Assembly (NCBI RefSeq): GCF_000403455.2
Contig: NZ_KE159792.1
Location: 229,346 to 293,345, forward strand
Direction of reading: 5' to 3'
Length of the DNA: 64,000 nt
Source: Dorea sp. 5-2
Lineage (GTDB): Bacteria; Bacillota; Clostridia; Lachnospirales; Lachnospiraceae
Position numbers and translations under genes: made by a program
Shown: positions 34,391-46,400 of the stretch, piece by piece
How the letters are laid out: each line of letters begins with the position of its first letter
Position numbering within the stretch: position 1 is the stretch's first letter
The notes under the pieces: model-generated
Databases searched by the model: none
The model's input: only the letters and a program-made list of their open reading frames with translations
Told to the model about the DNA's origin: nothing

Positions 34391-36976
34391 ATGCGGGAAC
34401 AAGAGTTTAAAGCAAGAGATAAGACAGTCAATAAAATGAGCCGTGACGGTTTGGTTGAGGAAAATCTGCAGAAGAAAGATTCTGTCCGGATAAGCCAGAG
34501 GGAATTGGATAATCTGACACTGCCGGGGCAGGCGGCAGATTCTGTCAATTTCCAAAGGGAAAAAGCGTATTCTATTGGACGGGGGCAGAAGGACAGCATT
34601 TCTTCCAGTGCGGAAAATCCCTCAAAGGCAAGCAGGCAGCAAAGGCAGTCCGCAAAAAAGCGGCGGCTGTATGAAGCACATACAAAGAATCCTTTGTCTG
34701 AGCAGGCAGGCGATCCGTTATCCGGATTGCCCGTGCAGCCGGAAAACCATACATATTTCGCACAGGAGCCGGACGGCAACGGAGATACAGAACCGGAAAT
34801 CCCGGAGACAGAATCAGCCAGGGGATTATCGGGACATTCCTCACGCATGGAGAGTATCCGGGGGCATCCGTCCAGCGGAAGGAACTATGTGGAAGCTGTG
34901 GCAGAGACAAGCCACAGCCGGAAGAAAAAGCAGGTGCAGGCGCAGTTCCGTAAAGGGGATGGACAGCAGGCAGGCGGCGAAGCAGGCAGTAAGGATTCTC
35001 GGAAAAATGATGCCCATTACAGGGAGACGCCGGAAGATGCAGGGAAAACCTTAGAGTCTGTCCGTGAAAATATTAAGAAAAAGCAGAAGCGGGAGCGGCT
35101 GCATAATGAGCAGAAAAAGCAGGAATCCAGGATTTCCTTCGGTGACGATGAAAGTGTTATGGTGCATGGTGCAGGTATGGGGATCGGTAGAAAAGCTGCG
35201 TCTGCGGCGTCACATTCCATGTCAGCCTATGCACACGGGAAGGTGCATGAAGCGGAGCAGGATAATTCTGCGGCAGAGGGGGCACACCGGGCAGAGGTCA
35301 TGGCGGAACATTCTTTGCGGAATGCCATGCGTACCTCCCGCCGGATGGTGCAGCGGAAGCTCTCCCGTTGGAGGGAATCCCCGGAAGGGGAAGGGGTGAA
35401 AATCCGCCTGCAGTTTGAAGCTTCACAGGAAACGGCAGAATCGGCGGGGAAGCAGTTGGCAGAAACGGGGCAGGCAGAGAAAACAATCCGAAAAAAATTC
35501 TGGCAGAAACAGCGGATTAAAAAATCCTACCAGGCGGCAAAGAGGGGTGAGAAAACAACAGCGGAGGCGGCAAAAGCCACACAATCCGTATTTGACAAAA
35601 TAAAAAGTAAGGCGGCGTCCGTCTTAAAAAATAATAAAGGGATATTTGGGGCAGCGGCAGTCTTAGGGCTGCTTTTTTTGATGCTTTCTGCAGGCTTGTC
35701 AAGCTGCAGCGCTATGATTGAGGGAACATCTTCCAGTATTATTGGCTCTACCTATCCAAGCACGGATGAAGATATTTATGAGACGGAAAATGCGTATGCG
35801 GCATTGGAAGCTGGCTTAAACAGACAGATTAACAACATGGAATCCACACATCCGGGATATGACGAATACTGGTATCAGGTAGACGAAATTTCCCACAATC
35901 CCTACCATCTGATCTCCTATTTCACTGCGAAATACGGGGAGTTTACTTATGAACAGGTAAAAGACGAGGTGGAAGATATTTTCCGGGAACAGTACAGCCT
36001 GTATGTGGACGAAGTCAACGATACGGTGACGGAGACAAAAACCGTGCGTGTCGGGGAATCCCTGGGACAGGTGGTGACGAGTGGGTATTGTAACTGTTCC
36101 ATCTGCTGCGGTGTATGGTCAGGAGGGCCGACGGCCAGCGGCGTATATCCAACGGCAAACCATACGATAGCGGTGGATGCCGCCAGTCCCTTTGTGCCGA
36201 TGGGTACGAAGGTCGTGATGAACGGCGTGGAGTATGTGGTGGAGGACACAGGGGCGTTTGCCCGGTATGGGGTGCAGTTTGATGTTTATTATGACAGCCA
36301 TTCCGCTGCGTCCGCACATGGGCATCAGACCTGGGAAGCGTTTATTGCGGACGATAACGGCAATCAGGAAGTGGAAGTGACCACGACGGAAGTAATCAAC
36401 CGCCTGGAAGTGACGCTTATGAACCACAATCTGGATGCCGTCCTGCGGAGCCGTATGGATGAAAATGAGGAAAAGCGGTATAACCTTTACAACGGGACTT
36501 ACGGCAACCGGGATTACTTATTTGACGTGGGGAGCCTGCCCGGTGGCGGCGGTGCGGATGGATATGGGTATGAAATCCCGTCCGAGGCATTGTCGGATGA
36601 AAAGTTTGCAAGGATGATCCATGAGGCGGAAAAATATTTAGGCCGTCCTTATGTTTGGGGCGGAGCTTCGCCAAGTACCGGGTTTGACTGTTCCGGGTTT
36701 GTCAGTTGGGTCATCAATAACTGCGGGAATGGATGGAACGTAGGGAGGCAGACGGCAGAAGGATTGCGAGGGTGCTGTGCCCATGTACCATCTTCACAGG
36801 CAAAGCCGGGTGATCTGATATTTTTCCAGAACACCTACCCGACATCTGGAGCAAGCCATGTGGGGATTTATGTTGGCAACAACATGATGATCCACTGCGG
36901 CGACCCAATTCAATATACAAACATAAGTTCTGCATACTGGCAGCAACATCTACTCGGATTTGGAAGGCTGCCTTAA
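34391..36976 (+). CDS. Membrane-anchored NlpC/P60 cell-wall hydrolase of the transfer system
   Basis: The protein has 861 residues. A long polar, charged N-terminal part (1-410, cytoplasmic) precedes one membrane span (about 417-438, GIFGAAAVLGLLFLMLSAGL). Outside lies a domain with GYCNCSICCGVWSGGPTASG, then IAVDAASPFVPMGTKVVMNG, a 3D/RlpA-like fold (about 565-650). The NlpC/P60 peptidase domain is C-terminal (Cys767 in FDCSGF, His823 in SHVGIY). It most likely cuts peptide stems to open the wall for the mating channel, like VirB1-type enzymes. The start at 34391 follows GAAAGGAAC; an earlier TTG would run through a 25-bp palindrome. Confidence 0.9.
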   Translation: MREQEFKARDKTVNKMSRDGLVEENLQKKDSVRISQRELDNLTLPGQAADSVNFQREKAYSIGRGQKDSISSSAENPSKASRQQRQSAKKRRLYEAHTKNPLSEQAGDPLSGLPVQPENHTYFAQEPDGNGDTEPEIPETESARGLSGHSSRMESIRGHPSSGRNYVEAVAETSHSRKKKQVQAQFRKGDGQQAGGEAGSKDSRKNDAHYRETPEDAGKTLESVRENIKKKQKRERLHNEQKKQESRISFGDDESVMVHGAGMGIGRKAASAASHSMSAYAHGKVHEAEQDNSAAEGAHRAEVMAEHSLRNAMRTSRRMVQRKLSRWRESPEGEGVKIRLQFEASQETAESAGKQLAETGQAEKTIRKKFWQKQRIKKSYQAAKRGEKTTAEAAKATQSVFDKIKSKAASVLKNNKGIFGAAAVLGLLFLMLSAGLSSCSAMIEGTSSSIIGSTYPSTDEDIYETENAYAALEAGLNRQINNMESTHPGYDEYWYQVDEISHNPYHLISYFTAKYGEFTYEQVKDEVEDIFREQYSLYVDEVNDTVTETKTVRVGESLGQVVTSGYCNCSICCGVWSGGPTASGVYPTANHTIAVDAASPFVPMGTKVVMNGVEYVVEDTGAFARYGVQFDVYYDSHSAASAHGHQTWEAFIADDNGNQEVEVTTTEVINRLEVTLMNHNLDAVLRSRMDENEEKRYNLYNGTYGNRDYLFDVGSLPGGGGADGYGYEIPSEALSDEKFARMIHEAEKYLGRPYVWGGASPSTGFDCSGFVSWVINNCGNGWNVGRQTAEGLRGCCAHVPSSQAKPGDLIFFQNTYPTSGASHVGIYVGNNMMIHCGDPIQYTNISSAYWQQHLLGFGRLP

Positions 36977-37062
36977 AAATACAGTTTTGGAGAGACAATA
37001 AAGTTTGATAAAAACGCATGAACAATGACAATTATATTTGATAAAGAAAATGGGGTGGCGAT

Positions 37063-37461
37063 ATGAACAAAAAGCTGCGGCGTGTCCTGGACGAAATCCA
37101 GAAAACGGAAAAGAAGATTGCCGCATGGCAGGAGCATTTGGGAGAGCTGAACGTCCAGAGGGAAATGCTGGAGGATGCGGAGATATTAAAGAGCGTCCAT
37201 TCCATGCGGCTTGGAAGCTGGGAACTGCTGTCTGTCCTGGAGGGCATACAGCAGGGGACGGTGGTATTTTCCGAGAAGCCGGGAACAGATATGGATTCTG
37301 GCAGCGAAGAAAGCATGGAATCGGAGAAACTGGCCGGATCAGCAGAAAGCATGACGGAAACAACGGAGAATGCGGCAGAAACAACAGAAAACATAGCAGG
37401 GGAGTTATCTGCAGGACAGGGACTGCCGGAGGATGCGGCAACGGAGGGAGGATTTATATAA
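37063..37461 (+). CDS. DUF4315-family protein
   Basis: This 132-residue protein starts MNKKLRRVLDEIQKTEKKIA with an N-terminal coiled coil (1-45). The end of the family domain (HSMRLGSWELLSVLEGIQQG) and a Glu/Thr/Ser-rich tail follow. The family is known only from conjugative elements and has no assigned activity. The ATG follows GGGGTGGCG. It overlaps the next gene by one base (TAATG), so the three genes DUF4315, DUF4366 and topB form a tight set. Confidence 0.85.
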   Translation: MNKKLRRVLDEIQKTEKKIAAWQEHLGELNVQREMLEDAEILKSVHSMRLGSWELLSVLEGIQQGTVVFSEKPGTDMDSGSEESMESEKLAGSAESMTETTENAAETTENIAGELSAGQGLPEDAATEGGFI

Positions 37462-38207
37462 TGAAAGATAAGATTAAAAAATATCTGATGGTAATTACGA
37501 TGGTCGTGGGGATGATGTTCTCTGCGGCCATGCCTGCATTTGCCTATACGGACAGTGCAGGGCAGACGGAAGCCGACACCGCAAATGTTGGGACAGCGAC
37601 AGGAAATAGCAGCGTGGAAAACGGAGATCCGGAGGATGCGCCGATTGCAGAGGAACCGTCAGACACAGAAGAACCAGAAGAGGAAGAATCACAGGGCAGG
37701 GTGCAGGGGACGCCGTTTTCTGTGCCTGGGAACGGGCAGTTGGTGGACGATATGGCAGACGATGAAAGCAAGCAGTTTTTAACTGTGCAGACTAAGAACG
37801 GCAATACCTTTTTCATGGTGTTAGACCGCTCCAACAATACGGAGAATGTCTATATGCTGTCCATGATTGATGAAAATGACCTGGCAGAATTTATTGGGGA
37901 AACAAAGGAAGACCCAAAGCAGGAGCAGCCTTCCGTAATCATCCCGGAAACAGAAAAGCCGTCTGTACCGGAAGAACCAGAAATGGAGACAGAGCCGAAA
38001 GAAAAGGAAGGCGGCACGAATACGGGCGCCCTGCTTGCGGTGATTGTACTTTTGGCTGGCGGCATCGGCGGATATTATTATTTTAAAGTGGTGAAACCAA
38101 GGCAGGACGAGGATGAAGAAGACAATGAGGATTTGGAATTTTACGGCGGTGCATATATCAATGAGGAGCAGGACGATTCTGAGGAAGAAGAGGAGGATGA
38201 TGAATAA
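37461..38207 (+). CDS. DUF4366-family membrane protein
   Basis: The protein has 248 residues. The signal peptide is YLMVITMVVGMMFSAAMPAF, then A. An acidic linker and the family core (FLTVQTKNGNTFFMVLDRSN...NVYMLSMIDENDLAEF, about 105-150) follow, then a proline/glutamate stalk. One membrane span (GALLAVIVLLAGGIGGYYYF) and a strongly acidic tail close it. The core thus faces outside. It is common in Tn1549-like transfer operons between DUF4315 and topoisomerase III. A structural role at the channel is inferred. The start at 37461 follows GGAGGGAGG. Confidence 0.87.
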   Translation: MKDKIKKYLMVITMVVGMMFSAAMPAFAYTDSAGQTEADTANVGTATGNSSVENGDPEDAPIAEEPSDTEEPEEEESQGRVQGTPFSVPGNGQLVDDMADDESKQFLTVQTKNGNTFFMVLDRSNNTENVYMLSMIDENDLAEFIGETKEDPKQEQPSVIIPETEKPSVPEEPEMETEPKEKEGGTNTGALLAVIVLLAGGIGGYYYFKVVKPRQDEDEEDNEDLEFYGGAYINEEQDDSEEEEEDDE

Positions 38208-40333
38208 TGTTTTTGGTCATTGCCGAAAAACCGAGCGTATCACAGAGCCTGGCCAGGATTCTTTCCGTTACGGAACGGGAGGACGGCTATCTGTCAGGGG
38301 AAGACTGTATTGTAAGCTGGTGCCTGGGGCATCTGGCCGAGTATGCTTCCCCTGATTATTATGATTCCAGATATGGGAAATGGGAGTTTGCAGACCTGCC
38401 CATCGTGCCGGGGCAGTGGGAGTTGGCCGTTGCAAAAGATAAGAAAAAGCAGTTTGCAGTCTTAAAAAAGCTGCTGAACCGGAGTAATCTGGATTATGTG
38501 GTGAATGCCTGTGACGCAGGCCGGGAAGGGGAACTGATCTTCAAGCGTGTCTATGACCTGTCGGGCAGCAAAATCCCGGTCAGGCGGCTGTGGATCAGTT
38601 CTATGGAGGACAGCGCAATCCGGGAAGGGTTTGCCAATCTGAAAGATGGGGAGGAATACAAGAACCTTTGCGAAGCCTCCATATGCAGGGCAAAAGCGGA
38701 CTGGCTGATCGGAATGAACGCAACCAGGGCATTTACCACAAAATATTATAAGCGATTGACGGTGGGGCGTGTCCAGACACCCACGCTGGCAATGCTGGTG
38801 GAGCGGCAGGATGCCATTGACGGGTTTGTGAAGGAAGTCTATTACAAGGTGGCGGTTGAGGGGGATGGGATTCGTGTCATATCAGAATCTATTAAGGATG
38901 AAGCGGAAAGCATTGCCCTGGCTGAAAAATGCAATGGGAAATCCGCAGTTATCCGCAAAGTGGAGAAAATCCAGAAGAAGAGCCAGCCGCCGAAACTCTA
39001 TGATCTTACCACGCTGCAGAGGGAGGCAAACCGTTTCTTTGGATATACGGCGCAGGAAACATTAAGGGAGCTGCAGGAACTGTATGAAGCAAAGTTAGTC
39101 ACCTATCCCCGGACGGACAGCCAGTACATTACAGCAGATATGGAGCAGACAGCTTTAGAATTGTTAGAGCTGTTACCTGAGTTACTGCCTTTCTTACAGG
39201 GAGAATCTATCGGGGAGAATATAGGGCGCATTATCAATAATGATAAAGTTTCCGACCACCATGCACTGTTACCGACAAAAGAGGCGCTAGGGCAGGATTT
39301 TGAAGAATTATCAGAACGGCAGCGGAATATCTTCCGTCTGATCGGGCAGCGTCTGGCACAGGCAGTATCCGAAGAATGCATTTATGAGGAAACAACAGTC
39401 ACAGCATTGTGTGAGGGGCATGAGTTCTCCGCAAAAGGGAAGGCAACAGTCCAGCCAGGGTTTAAAGGCATTGAAGAAGCCTTCCGTAATGCTGTGCAAA
39501 AAGGAAAGCCAGCGGATAAAGGCAAAACAGATGACACATTCTCCATTCCGGGAGGATTGCGGGAAGGGATGGAGATTGCAGAAGTCCGTGCAGAGAAGAG
39601 CAGGCATTTCACATCAGCTCCGAAGCCGTACAGCGAGGACACACTGCTTTTAGCGATGGAACGGGCCGGGAATCAGGATTTTGATGAAGATACAGAGAAA
39701 AAGGGACTTGGCACGCCTGCAACCAGGGCATCCATTCTGGAAAAGCTGGTTTCCTCCGGCTATGCAAAGCGGAACGGGAAGCAGATCCTCCCGACTGCAG
39801 ACGGGAAGGAACTGATTGCGGCGCTGCCGGATTACCTAAAGTCTGCATCTATGACTGCGGAATGGGAAAATAAACTGCTCCTGATTGAGAAAGGGCAGAT
39901 GGACAGCCGGGAGTTTTTGCGGGAGATTACAGATTTGATTGATACGATGATTGCAGGCTGCAGCGCCATATCCGGGGAAGAACAGGGCCGTTTCCATCAG
40001 AGGGAAAGTGTTGGAATCTGCCCGGTATGCGGGAATCCTGTGTATGAGGGAAAGAAGAACTTTTACTGCAGTAACCGGGAATGTGCTTTCTCCTTGTGGA
40101 AGGAGAACCGCTATCTATCCGGTATGAAAAAACTGGTGGATAAGAAGATGGCGGCAGAGCTGCTGGAGAAGGGGCGTACCCATGTGAAGGATCTCTATTC
40201 ACAGAAAACAGGGAGAACCTTTGCGGCAGACCTGTTGATGACGGCAGAGGATGGACGTGCGAATTTCAGCCTGGAATTTCCGAAGAAAAAGGGAAGCGGG
40301 AAATCCGGCAAAGGCAGTGGAAAACGAAAATAA
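38207..40333 (+). CDS. topB: DNA topoisomerase III (type IA)
   Basis: This 708-residue type IA topoisomerase passes single strands through a transient break. It has a Toprim domain at the N-terminus (FLVIAEKPSVSQSLARIL; NACDAGREGELIF), VGRVQTPTLAMLV and the active-site Tyr300 in TYPRTDSQYI. A C-terminal zinc-binding part is CPVCGNPVYEGKKNFYC. The tail is rich in Gly and Lys. Such plasmid-type TopB enzymes probably resolve or unwind the DNA during transfer or replication of the element. The start overlaps the previous stop by one base. Confidence 0.95.
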   Translation: MFLVIAEKPSVSQSLARILSVTEREDGYLSGEDCIVSWCLGHLAEYASPDYYDSRYGKWEFADLPIVPGQWELAVAKDKKKQFAVLKKLLNRSNLDYVVNACDAGREGELIFKRVYDLSGSKIPVRRLWISSMEDSAIREGFANLKDGEEYKNLCEASICRAKADWLIGMNATRAFTTKYYKRLTVGRVQTPTLAMLVERQDAIDGFVKEVYYKVAVEGDGIRVISESIKDEAESIALAEKCNGKSAVIRKVEKIQKKSQPPKLYDLTTLQREANRFFGYTAQETLRELQELYEAKLVTYPRTDSQYITADMEQTALELLELLPELLPFLQGESIGENIGRIINNDKVSDHHALLPTKEALGQDFEELSERQRNIFRLIGQRLAQAVSEECIYEETTVTALCEGHEFSAKGKATVQPGFKGIEEAFRNAVQKGKPADKGKTDDTFSIPGGLREGMEIAEVRAEKSRHFTSAPKPYSEDTLLLAMERAGNQDFDEDTEKKGLGTPATRASILEKLVSSGYAKRNGKQILPTADGKELIAALPDYLKSASMTAEWENKLLLIEKGQMDSREFLREITDLIDTMIAGCSAISGEEQGRFHQRESVGICPVCGNPVYEGKKNFYCSNRECAFSLWKENRYLSGMKKLVDKKMAAELLEKGRTHVKDLYSQKTGRTFAADLLMTAEDGRANFSLEFPKKKGSGKSGKGSGKRK

Positions 40334-40432
40334 AAAGCAGAATAAAGGTACATGCCGCTTTTGTGTCTGGAAAAGTATTGTTGGATAAAAAACTTTCAGG
40401 CACAGGGGCGGTATTTTATATGGAGGTTTTAT

Positions 40433-43400
40433 ATGGCAATGTTAAATGAAATCCGTGGGCTTGCGGAGTATGAGGCAAAGGCTGTCACCAGTTCCCCATG
40501 GGACTGGATGGGATATCTGGACACGGCGGCGAAGCTGTACCGTTATTCCTTCCCAGATACGCTTTTGATCCATGCACAGCGCCCGGATGCGACTGCCTGT
40601 GCGTCGCTGGAGCTGTGGAATGGGAAGATGAACCGGTGGGTGAACCGTGGGGCAAAGGGGATTGCACTGATTGACGATACCGGGCCGACACGGAGGCTGC
40701 GGTATGTATTCGATATTTCCGACACGCATATGGTGCGTGGCGGCAGGACGCCAAACCTGTGGAAGATTGAGGATGCACAGAAAAAGGATATCCTTGACCA
40801 TCTGGCGGACGCTTACGGACTGTCAGAGACAGACAGCGCAGACCTGCCGTCTGCCTTATCCGAAATATCCCGCCAGTTGACGGAAGAAAACTTAGAGGAA
40901 GTGATGGACGGCCTTCTGTATGAAACAGAGGGGACATTTTTAGAGGGGCTGGACGAGGACACGATCCGTGTGGAGTTCCGGCGGCTTTTGATGAACAGCG
41001 CTTTTTATACGCTGGCTGTCCGCTGCGGCCTTGACCCGATGGAGTATCTGGAGGAAGAAGATTTTTCGGCAATCACCGATTACAATGCGCTGCCTGTGCT
41101 TACCTTCCTGGGAAATGCCACAAGCCAGCTTGTGGAGCCTGTCCTTGTGGACATTGGACGGACAGTGCGTAAGATTCTCATAGAAGAATCCCAGAAAACG
41201 GTTGCAAAAGAGAATGGAATCGGCTATAATGAATTTAACGCTTTAAAGCGTGAAAGCAAAAACAAAGAAGGAGGAAATGAGCATGGAACTGACTTACCAC
41301 CGCAAAGGGGATTACCTGTTCCCGAACCTGACCATAGAGAAACCAGAGGCGGCAATCGGGAAGTACGGGATGCTGCGCCGGACATACCTGAAAGAGAACC
41401 GGAAGGGATGGTATCAGAGCATGATGCTGTCGGGGAAACTGGACAGGCACTTGATGGAGATCGAGCAGGCAGCGACGGAGAGGATGGAAGTCCTGATGAA
41501 AGGGCTGCTTCTGAAATACCCGGCCCCGGACAAGGAGAAAGACCAGATGGCGTGGGCGGCGCACATGAATGGACTGACGGCAATGGCGGAAGAGAGCATC
41601 TTGAAGGAATTGGTATACAGCTAAATGAGGAATCAACAGAACAGGATTTGAGTGAAGCAGAGGAGAAAGAAGCCTCTGCTTTATCTTTGCCCGATTTTCC
41701 GACTGTGGAACAGCAGAAGAGGGAGATTGAGGGACGGATGCAGGCGCTCTATGCCGGGGAGGTTGCGATTTCTCCAGAGGTGATAGATGAAGTCCTGCGC
41801 AGCGGCGGCAACCGGAATGGGAGCCAGCTCCGGATCATCTATAATTTTATGATAGACCAGATGCCGGAGGAATATACGGAATTTGTCCGGAGGGAATATG
41901 GCAAAGGCGGCATCGGGCTTATCATAGACGGCAAGGAATATTCTGTCTGGTATGACGAGCTGGGGATGCAGATTGCCGTAGGACATACGGTGACAGACCG
42001 GATTCTGGATAAGGTATTTTTATCCTGGGAAGATGTGTGCGGGCGCATCCACCAGCTTTTAAAACAGGGGGAGTATGCGCCGCAGGTGGTATTGGATGCC
42101 GCAAGGGATAACGCTTTGAAGGAACACGCCAACGCACTTGCCTATATGTATCAGGATATGGCAGAGGGCGTTGCGGAGCTTGTATTTGAAGATGTGGAGG
42201 TATTCTATGGCGGATTCCCTGATAAAGTGGAACGGCTGTCAGAGCTGATCGCACAGCCGGAATATCTCTCTGACCTGATAGAACGCCTGGAAGGCCTTGC
42301 AGAGGCGTATGAAGAAAATCATGGGATTATGCGATTCCAATTATATAATCCTACACGGATTCTTGCACAGTTCCAGAAGTTTGCAAAGGAGGCTGTACCT
42401 TACCAGGCAAGAGAAGGGTTTGCATGGGAAGAACACCCGGTTTTCATCACAGAGGATGAGATTGACGCTTTTCTGCAGGGAGGGGGCGCATATTCGGACG
42501 GGCGGCTTTCCACTTACGCATTTTTTATACAGGATAAGACTGATAAGGAAAAAACGGATTTTATTATGGAAAGCTATGGGATAGGCGGACGGAGCCATGC
42601 GCTGTCCGGCGCTGACAATTCCCATGCAGATTACAGCGGGAAGGGGTTGAAGCTGGCGAGAGGCTCTTATAGTGAGCCAGATGTGGAAATCTTATTGAAA
42701 TGGCCGAAAGTGGCAAAACGGGTAGCGGCTTTAATTGAAAACGGCAATTACCTAAAGCCGTCCGATTATTCCCGTATGCCTGTTTATGAACGGGAAAGGA
42801 TGGCGGGGCGTGTTGTCAATTTCTATCACCATCTTCCAGACCATATGATACGTCCCTGGGCGGGAAATCCGGATATGTTTACCCACCGGGACGATGTGGT
42901 GAGTCTTCTGAACAATCCAGAAGGGCAGGAAGGCTTATTGCGGCATATGGATGAAGCAATAGCGGAATTGCCATTAGATTTTGAAGATTATGAGAAAAAG
43001 GTACAAATCCTTACTGATCTTCACGGATATGTGGAAGGGACATATACGATTTTCCCGGAAAGGAAAAGAGAAGAAGTACAGATTGAAAATGGAGGACAGT
43101 TATCCCTCTTTGATTTCATGGCCCCAGAAAAGACGCCAGGAAAGCAGGAAGAAACAAAAGAACCGCAAAAAAACGAAGAATCAGAAATTAAAAGTGCGGA
43201 ACCGATAGAAGATAGCAGCGGCTCCGGCGAAACCGGGAAGTACACTTACGCAGTAGGGAACTTTATATATCTGGATACGGATAAGTTACACCGTATTACA
43301 GAAATTAAGAATCAGCACATATCGGTAAAGGATATGGAACATCCAGACCATCAAGAAAGTATAATCTTTCTTGATTCGTATGATGGGAGATTAGATGTCT

Positions 43401-46400
43401 GCCCGGAACTGAACCGGCATCTGCTGATTGGCGGAAATGCATTAGGGAGGGACAGCCGGGCTATTTACAAAGAATGTCTGTATACTGCCCTTGCCGCCAT
43501 TAAAAGCAGCGCAGCCTATGATGTCATCCGTTCCAGGGACGTAGATGAAGATATGGCGTATGATATTGTCCAGGAAGAATTGGACAATTTAATGGTGCGC
43601 AACAGGGAAAACGCCCCCGTTATGGCAGAAGCCTATGGGAACTGGGATAACTTCCGGGACTGGATGGCGGAAGATATTTTCCAGAGGACGTACCAGGATT
43701 ACCTTGTGGACAGCCGGGACGCCATTGCCTTGCATGAAAATGACCCGGATGCGCCGGAGTGGGCAAAAGGCATGGCGGTGGATGCAGAGTTACAGGAGAT
43801 TGCGGCATTTCCAGAAGGAGCAAAGGAAAATATGCGGGAAGCGGAAACGGCGGCAGAAGCAGAAACCGCAGATTCCGCAAAATCCGCAGAACCGGATCTT
43901 ATGCAAAGAGAACCCGGCATATTTGAGTATGGGGGATTCCATTTTGAAGCTGTTGGGAAACTGCAGGAAAACTTCAACGCACAGGACATTATCCTGAATA
44001 CCAGATCGCATAACGAACTTGGCATATCTGATTATGAAGATGGGCAGCATCCGTATTCGCACAGCAGCTTTTATGAAGCAAGCACAGACAAAACCGCAGA
44101 TGTTTTCCGGTGCGTGGAAACGGGGAAGAACTATCTCCCAGGGGAGCATGAGCTGTTTGAGTATGTGGGGGAATTTATCCCTTTTATACAGCAGGAGACG
44201 CAGGAAGAAGAAGCGGAGCTGCCTCAGACGGGCGCAGCGGCTCCTAATCTGGAAGAATTGCAGGAGGAACCGGATGTTGAGGAATATGATCTGATTGAAA
44301 ACAGGCTGTTCCTCGCAATGGAGGAAGCGGACGTATATCTGGATGATTTTTCACCGGAGCAGGTGGATGTGATTTATGAAGCCGCCGAAAAAGGCTTAAA
44401 CCTTGTGCCAATGCTGAACCCGGAGTTTCCGCCGGAACAGATGCAGTTGATCGCTGACGTAATGGAGCGGATGGCCGCTAATGAGCAGGCAGCGTTTGGG
44501 AATGAGATCAATCCTCTGACAAACCATGTGATGAACCCAGAGGAAATCAACCATATCCGAAAAGACCGCAGATTACCTTTAGAGCCTGTTGCCGTAGATG
44601 GGATAGATGGAGCCGGAAGGACTGGAAACGGCACTACCCGGCAGGCTTCCGGGCAGGCCAGAAAGGACGCCGGGACGGGAGAACCGTCACCGGGGCTGGA
44701 ACGCAGGGAAAAAATAAATTTCCATATCACCGATGATGATTTAGGCGCAGGCGGCCCGAAGCAGAAGTTCCGTGCCAACATGGACGCAATCCTCCTACTG
44801 AAAACGCTGGAACAGGAAAACCGCCTTGCCACGACGGAAGAACAGGAAACCTTATCACGGTTTGTCGGATGGGGCGGCATCCCGGCAGCGTTTGACGATA
44901 AGAATGAAGCGTGGGCGGCGGAGTATGCGGAGCTGAAAGCGGTGCTGACGCCGGAGGAATACCGGGAGGCAAGGGCGTCCACATTAAATGCGTTCTACAC
45001 TTCCCCTACGGTAATTAAAGCAATGTATGAGGCATTGGGGAACATGGGATTACAGAGGGGCAACGTATTGGAGCCGTCCTGCGGGATTGGGAATTTCATG
45101 GGATTAGTGCCGGAAACTATGGACGGGCTGAATATGTACGGCGTGGAGATTGACAGCATTTCCGGGAAGATAGCAAAACAGCTTTACCAGAAGAATAATA
45201 TCTCCGTGCAGGGCTTTGAAACCGCCGCATACCCGGACAGCTTCTTTGACTGTGTGGTCGGCAATGTGCCGTTCGGTGCTTATAAGGTGGCAGACCGCAG
45301 GTATGACCGCCACAACTTTATGATACATGATTATTTTATCGCAAAGTCGCTGGATTTGGTGCGACCAGGCGGCGTGGTGGCGGTGGTGACGTCAAGCGGC
45401 ACGATGGATAAGCAAAGTGCATCCGTTCGCCAGTATATAGCCAACCGTGCAGACCTGCTTGGGGCAGTCCGCCTTCCCAACAATGCGTTCCAGAGGAATG
45501 CCGGGACGGGCGTTGTTGCGGATATTTTATTCTTCCAGAAACGTGACCGGGCATCCCTGGAGCAGCCGGGCTGGGTGGAGCTTGGCACGACACCGGAGGG
45601 GCATACGGTCAATTCCTATTTCGTAGAACACCCGGAAATGGTGCTTGGGGAATTTACTATGGAAAGCACACAGTACGGCAAGCAGGAAACCACGGTAAAA
45701 CCGATAGGGGGCGCTGTCCTTGCGGAGCAGTTGAGGGAAGCGGTGAAACATATCCAGGGGACGATTACGGAGTTGGATCTGGAAGATTCCGAGTTAGAGG
45801 AAACCGTACCATCCATCCCGGCAGACCCATCCATCAAGAATTTCAGCTTTGCAAACGTGGACGGGAAAGTGTATTACCGGGAAAATTCCGTTATGAATTT
45901 AATGGAACTGCCCGCTTTAACAACAGAGCGTGTGCTGGGGATGATTGAACTGCGGAATTTGACACAGCTGCTTTTGCAGTGCCAGATGGAGGACGGTAGT
46001 GATGCGGAAGTTGCCATGCTGCAGAAAGAATTGAACACGCAGTATGACCGCTTTACGGCACAATACGGCCTAATCAGCAGCAATGCTAACCGGAGGGCGT
46101 TCTCCCAGGACAGCAGCTATTGTCTGTTAGCGTCTTTGGAACTGGTGGACGAGGAAGGGAAGCTAAAGCGGAAGGCAGATATTTTTACCAAAAGGACAAT
46201 CCGTAAGGCGGTGCCGGTGACAAGCGTGGATACTGCCAGTGAAGCCCTGGCTGTTTCCATTGGGGAGCGGGCAAAGGTGGACGTACCGTTTATGGCGGAA
46301 CTGTCTGGCAAGACAGAATCCGAAGTCACAGAGGAACTGGCGGGGGTAATCTTTAAAAATCCGCTGACAGACCAGTGGGAAGCGTCGGATGAATATTTAT

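Noticed and set aside
25909-40333. A complete, self-sufficient ICE in the window
   Set aside because: No tyrosine or serine integrase or excisionase gene is found on either strand, and no second attachment site is visible, so the full element cannot be delimited here.
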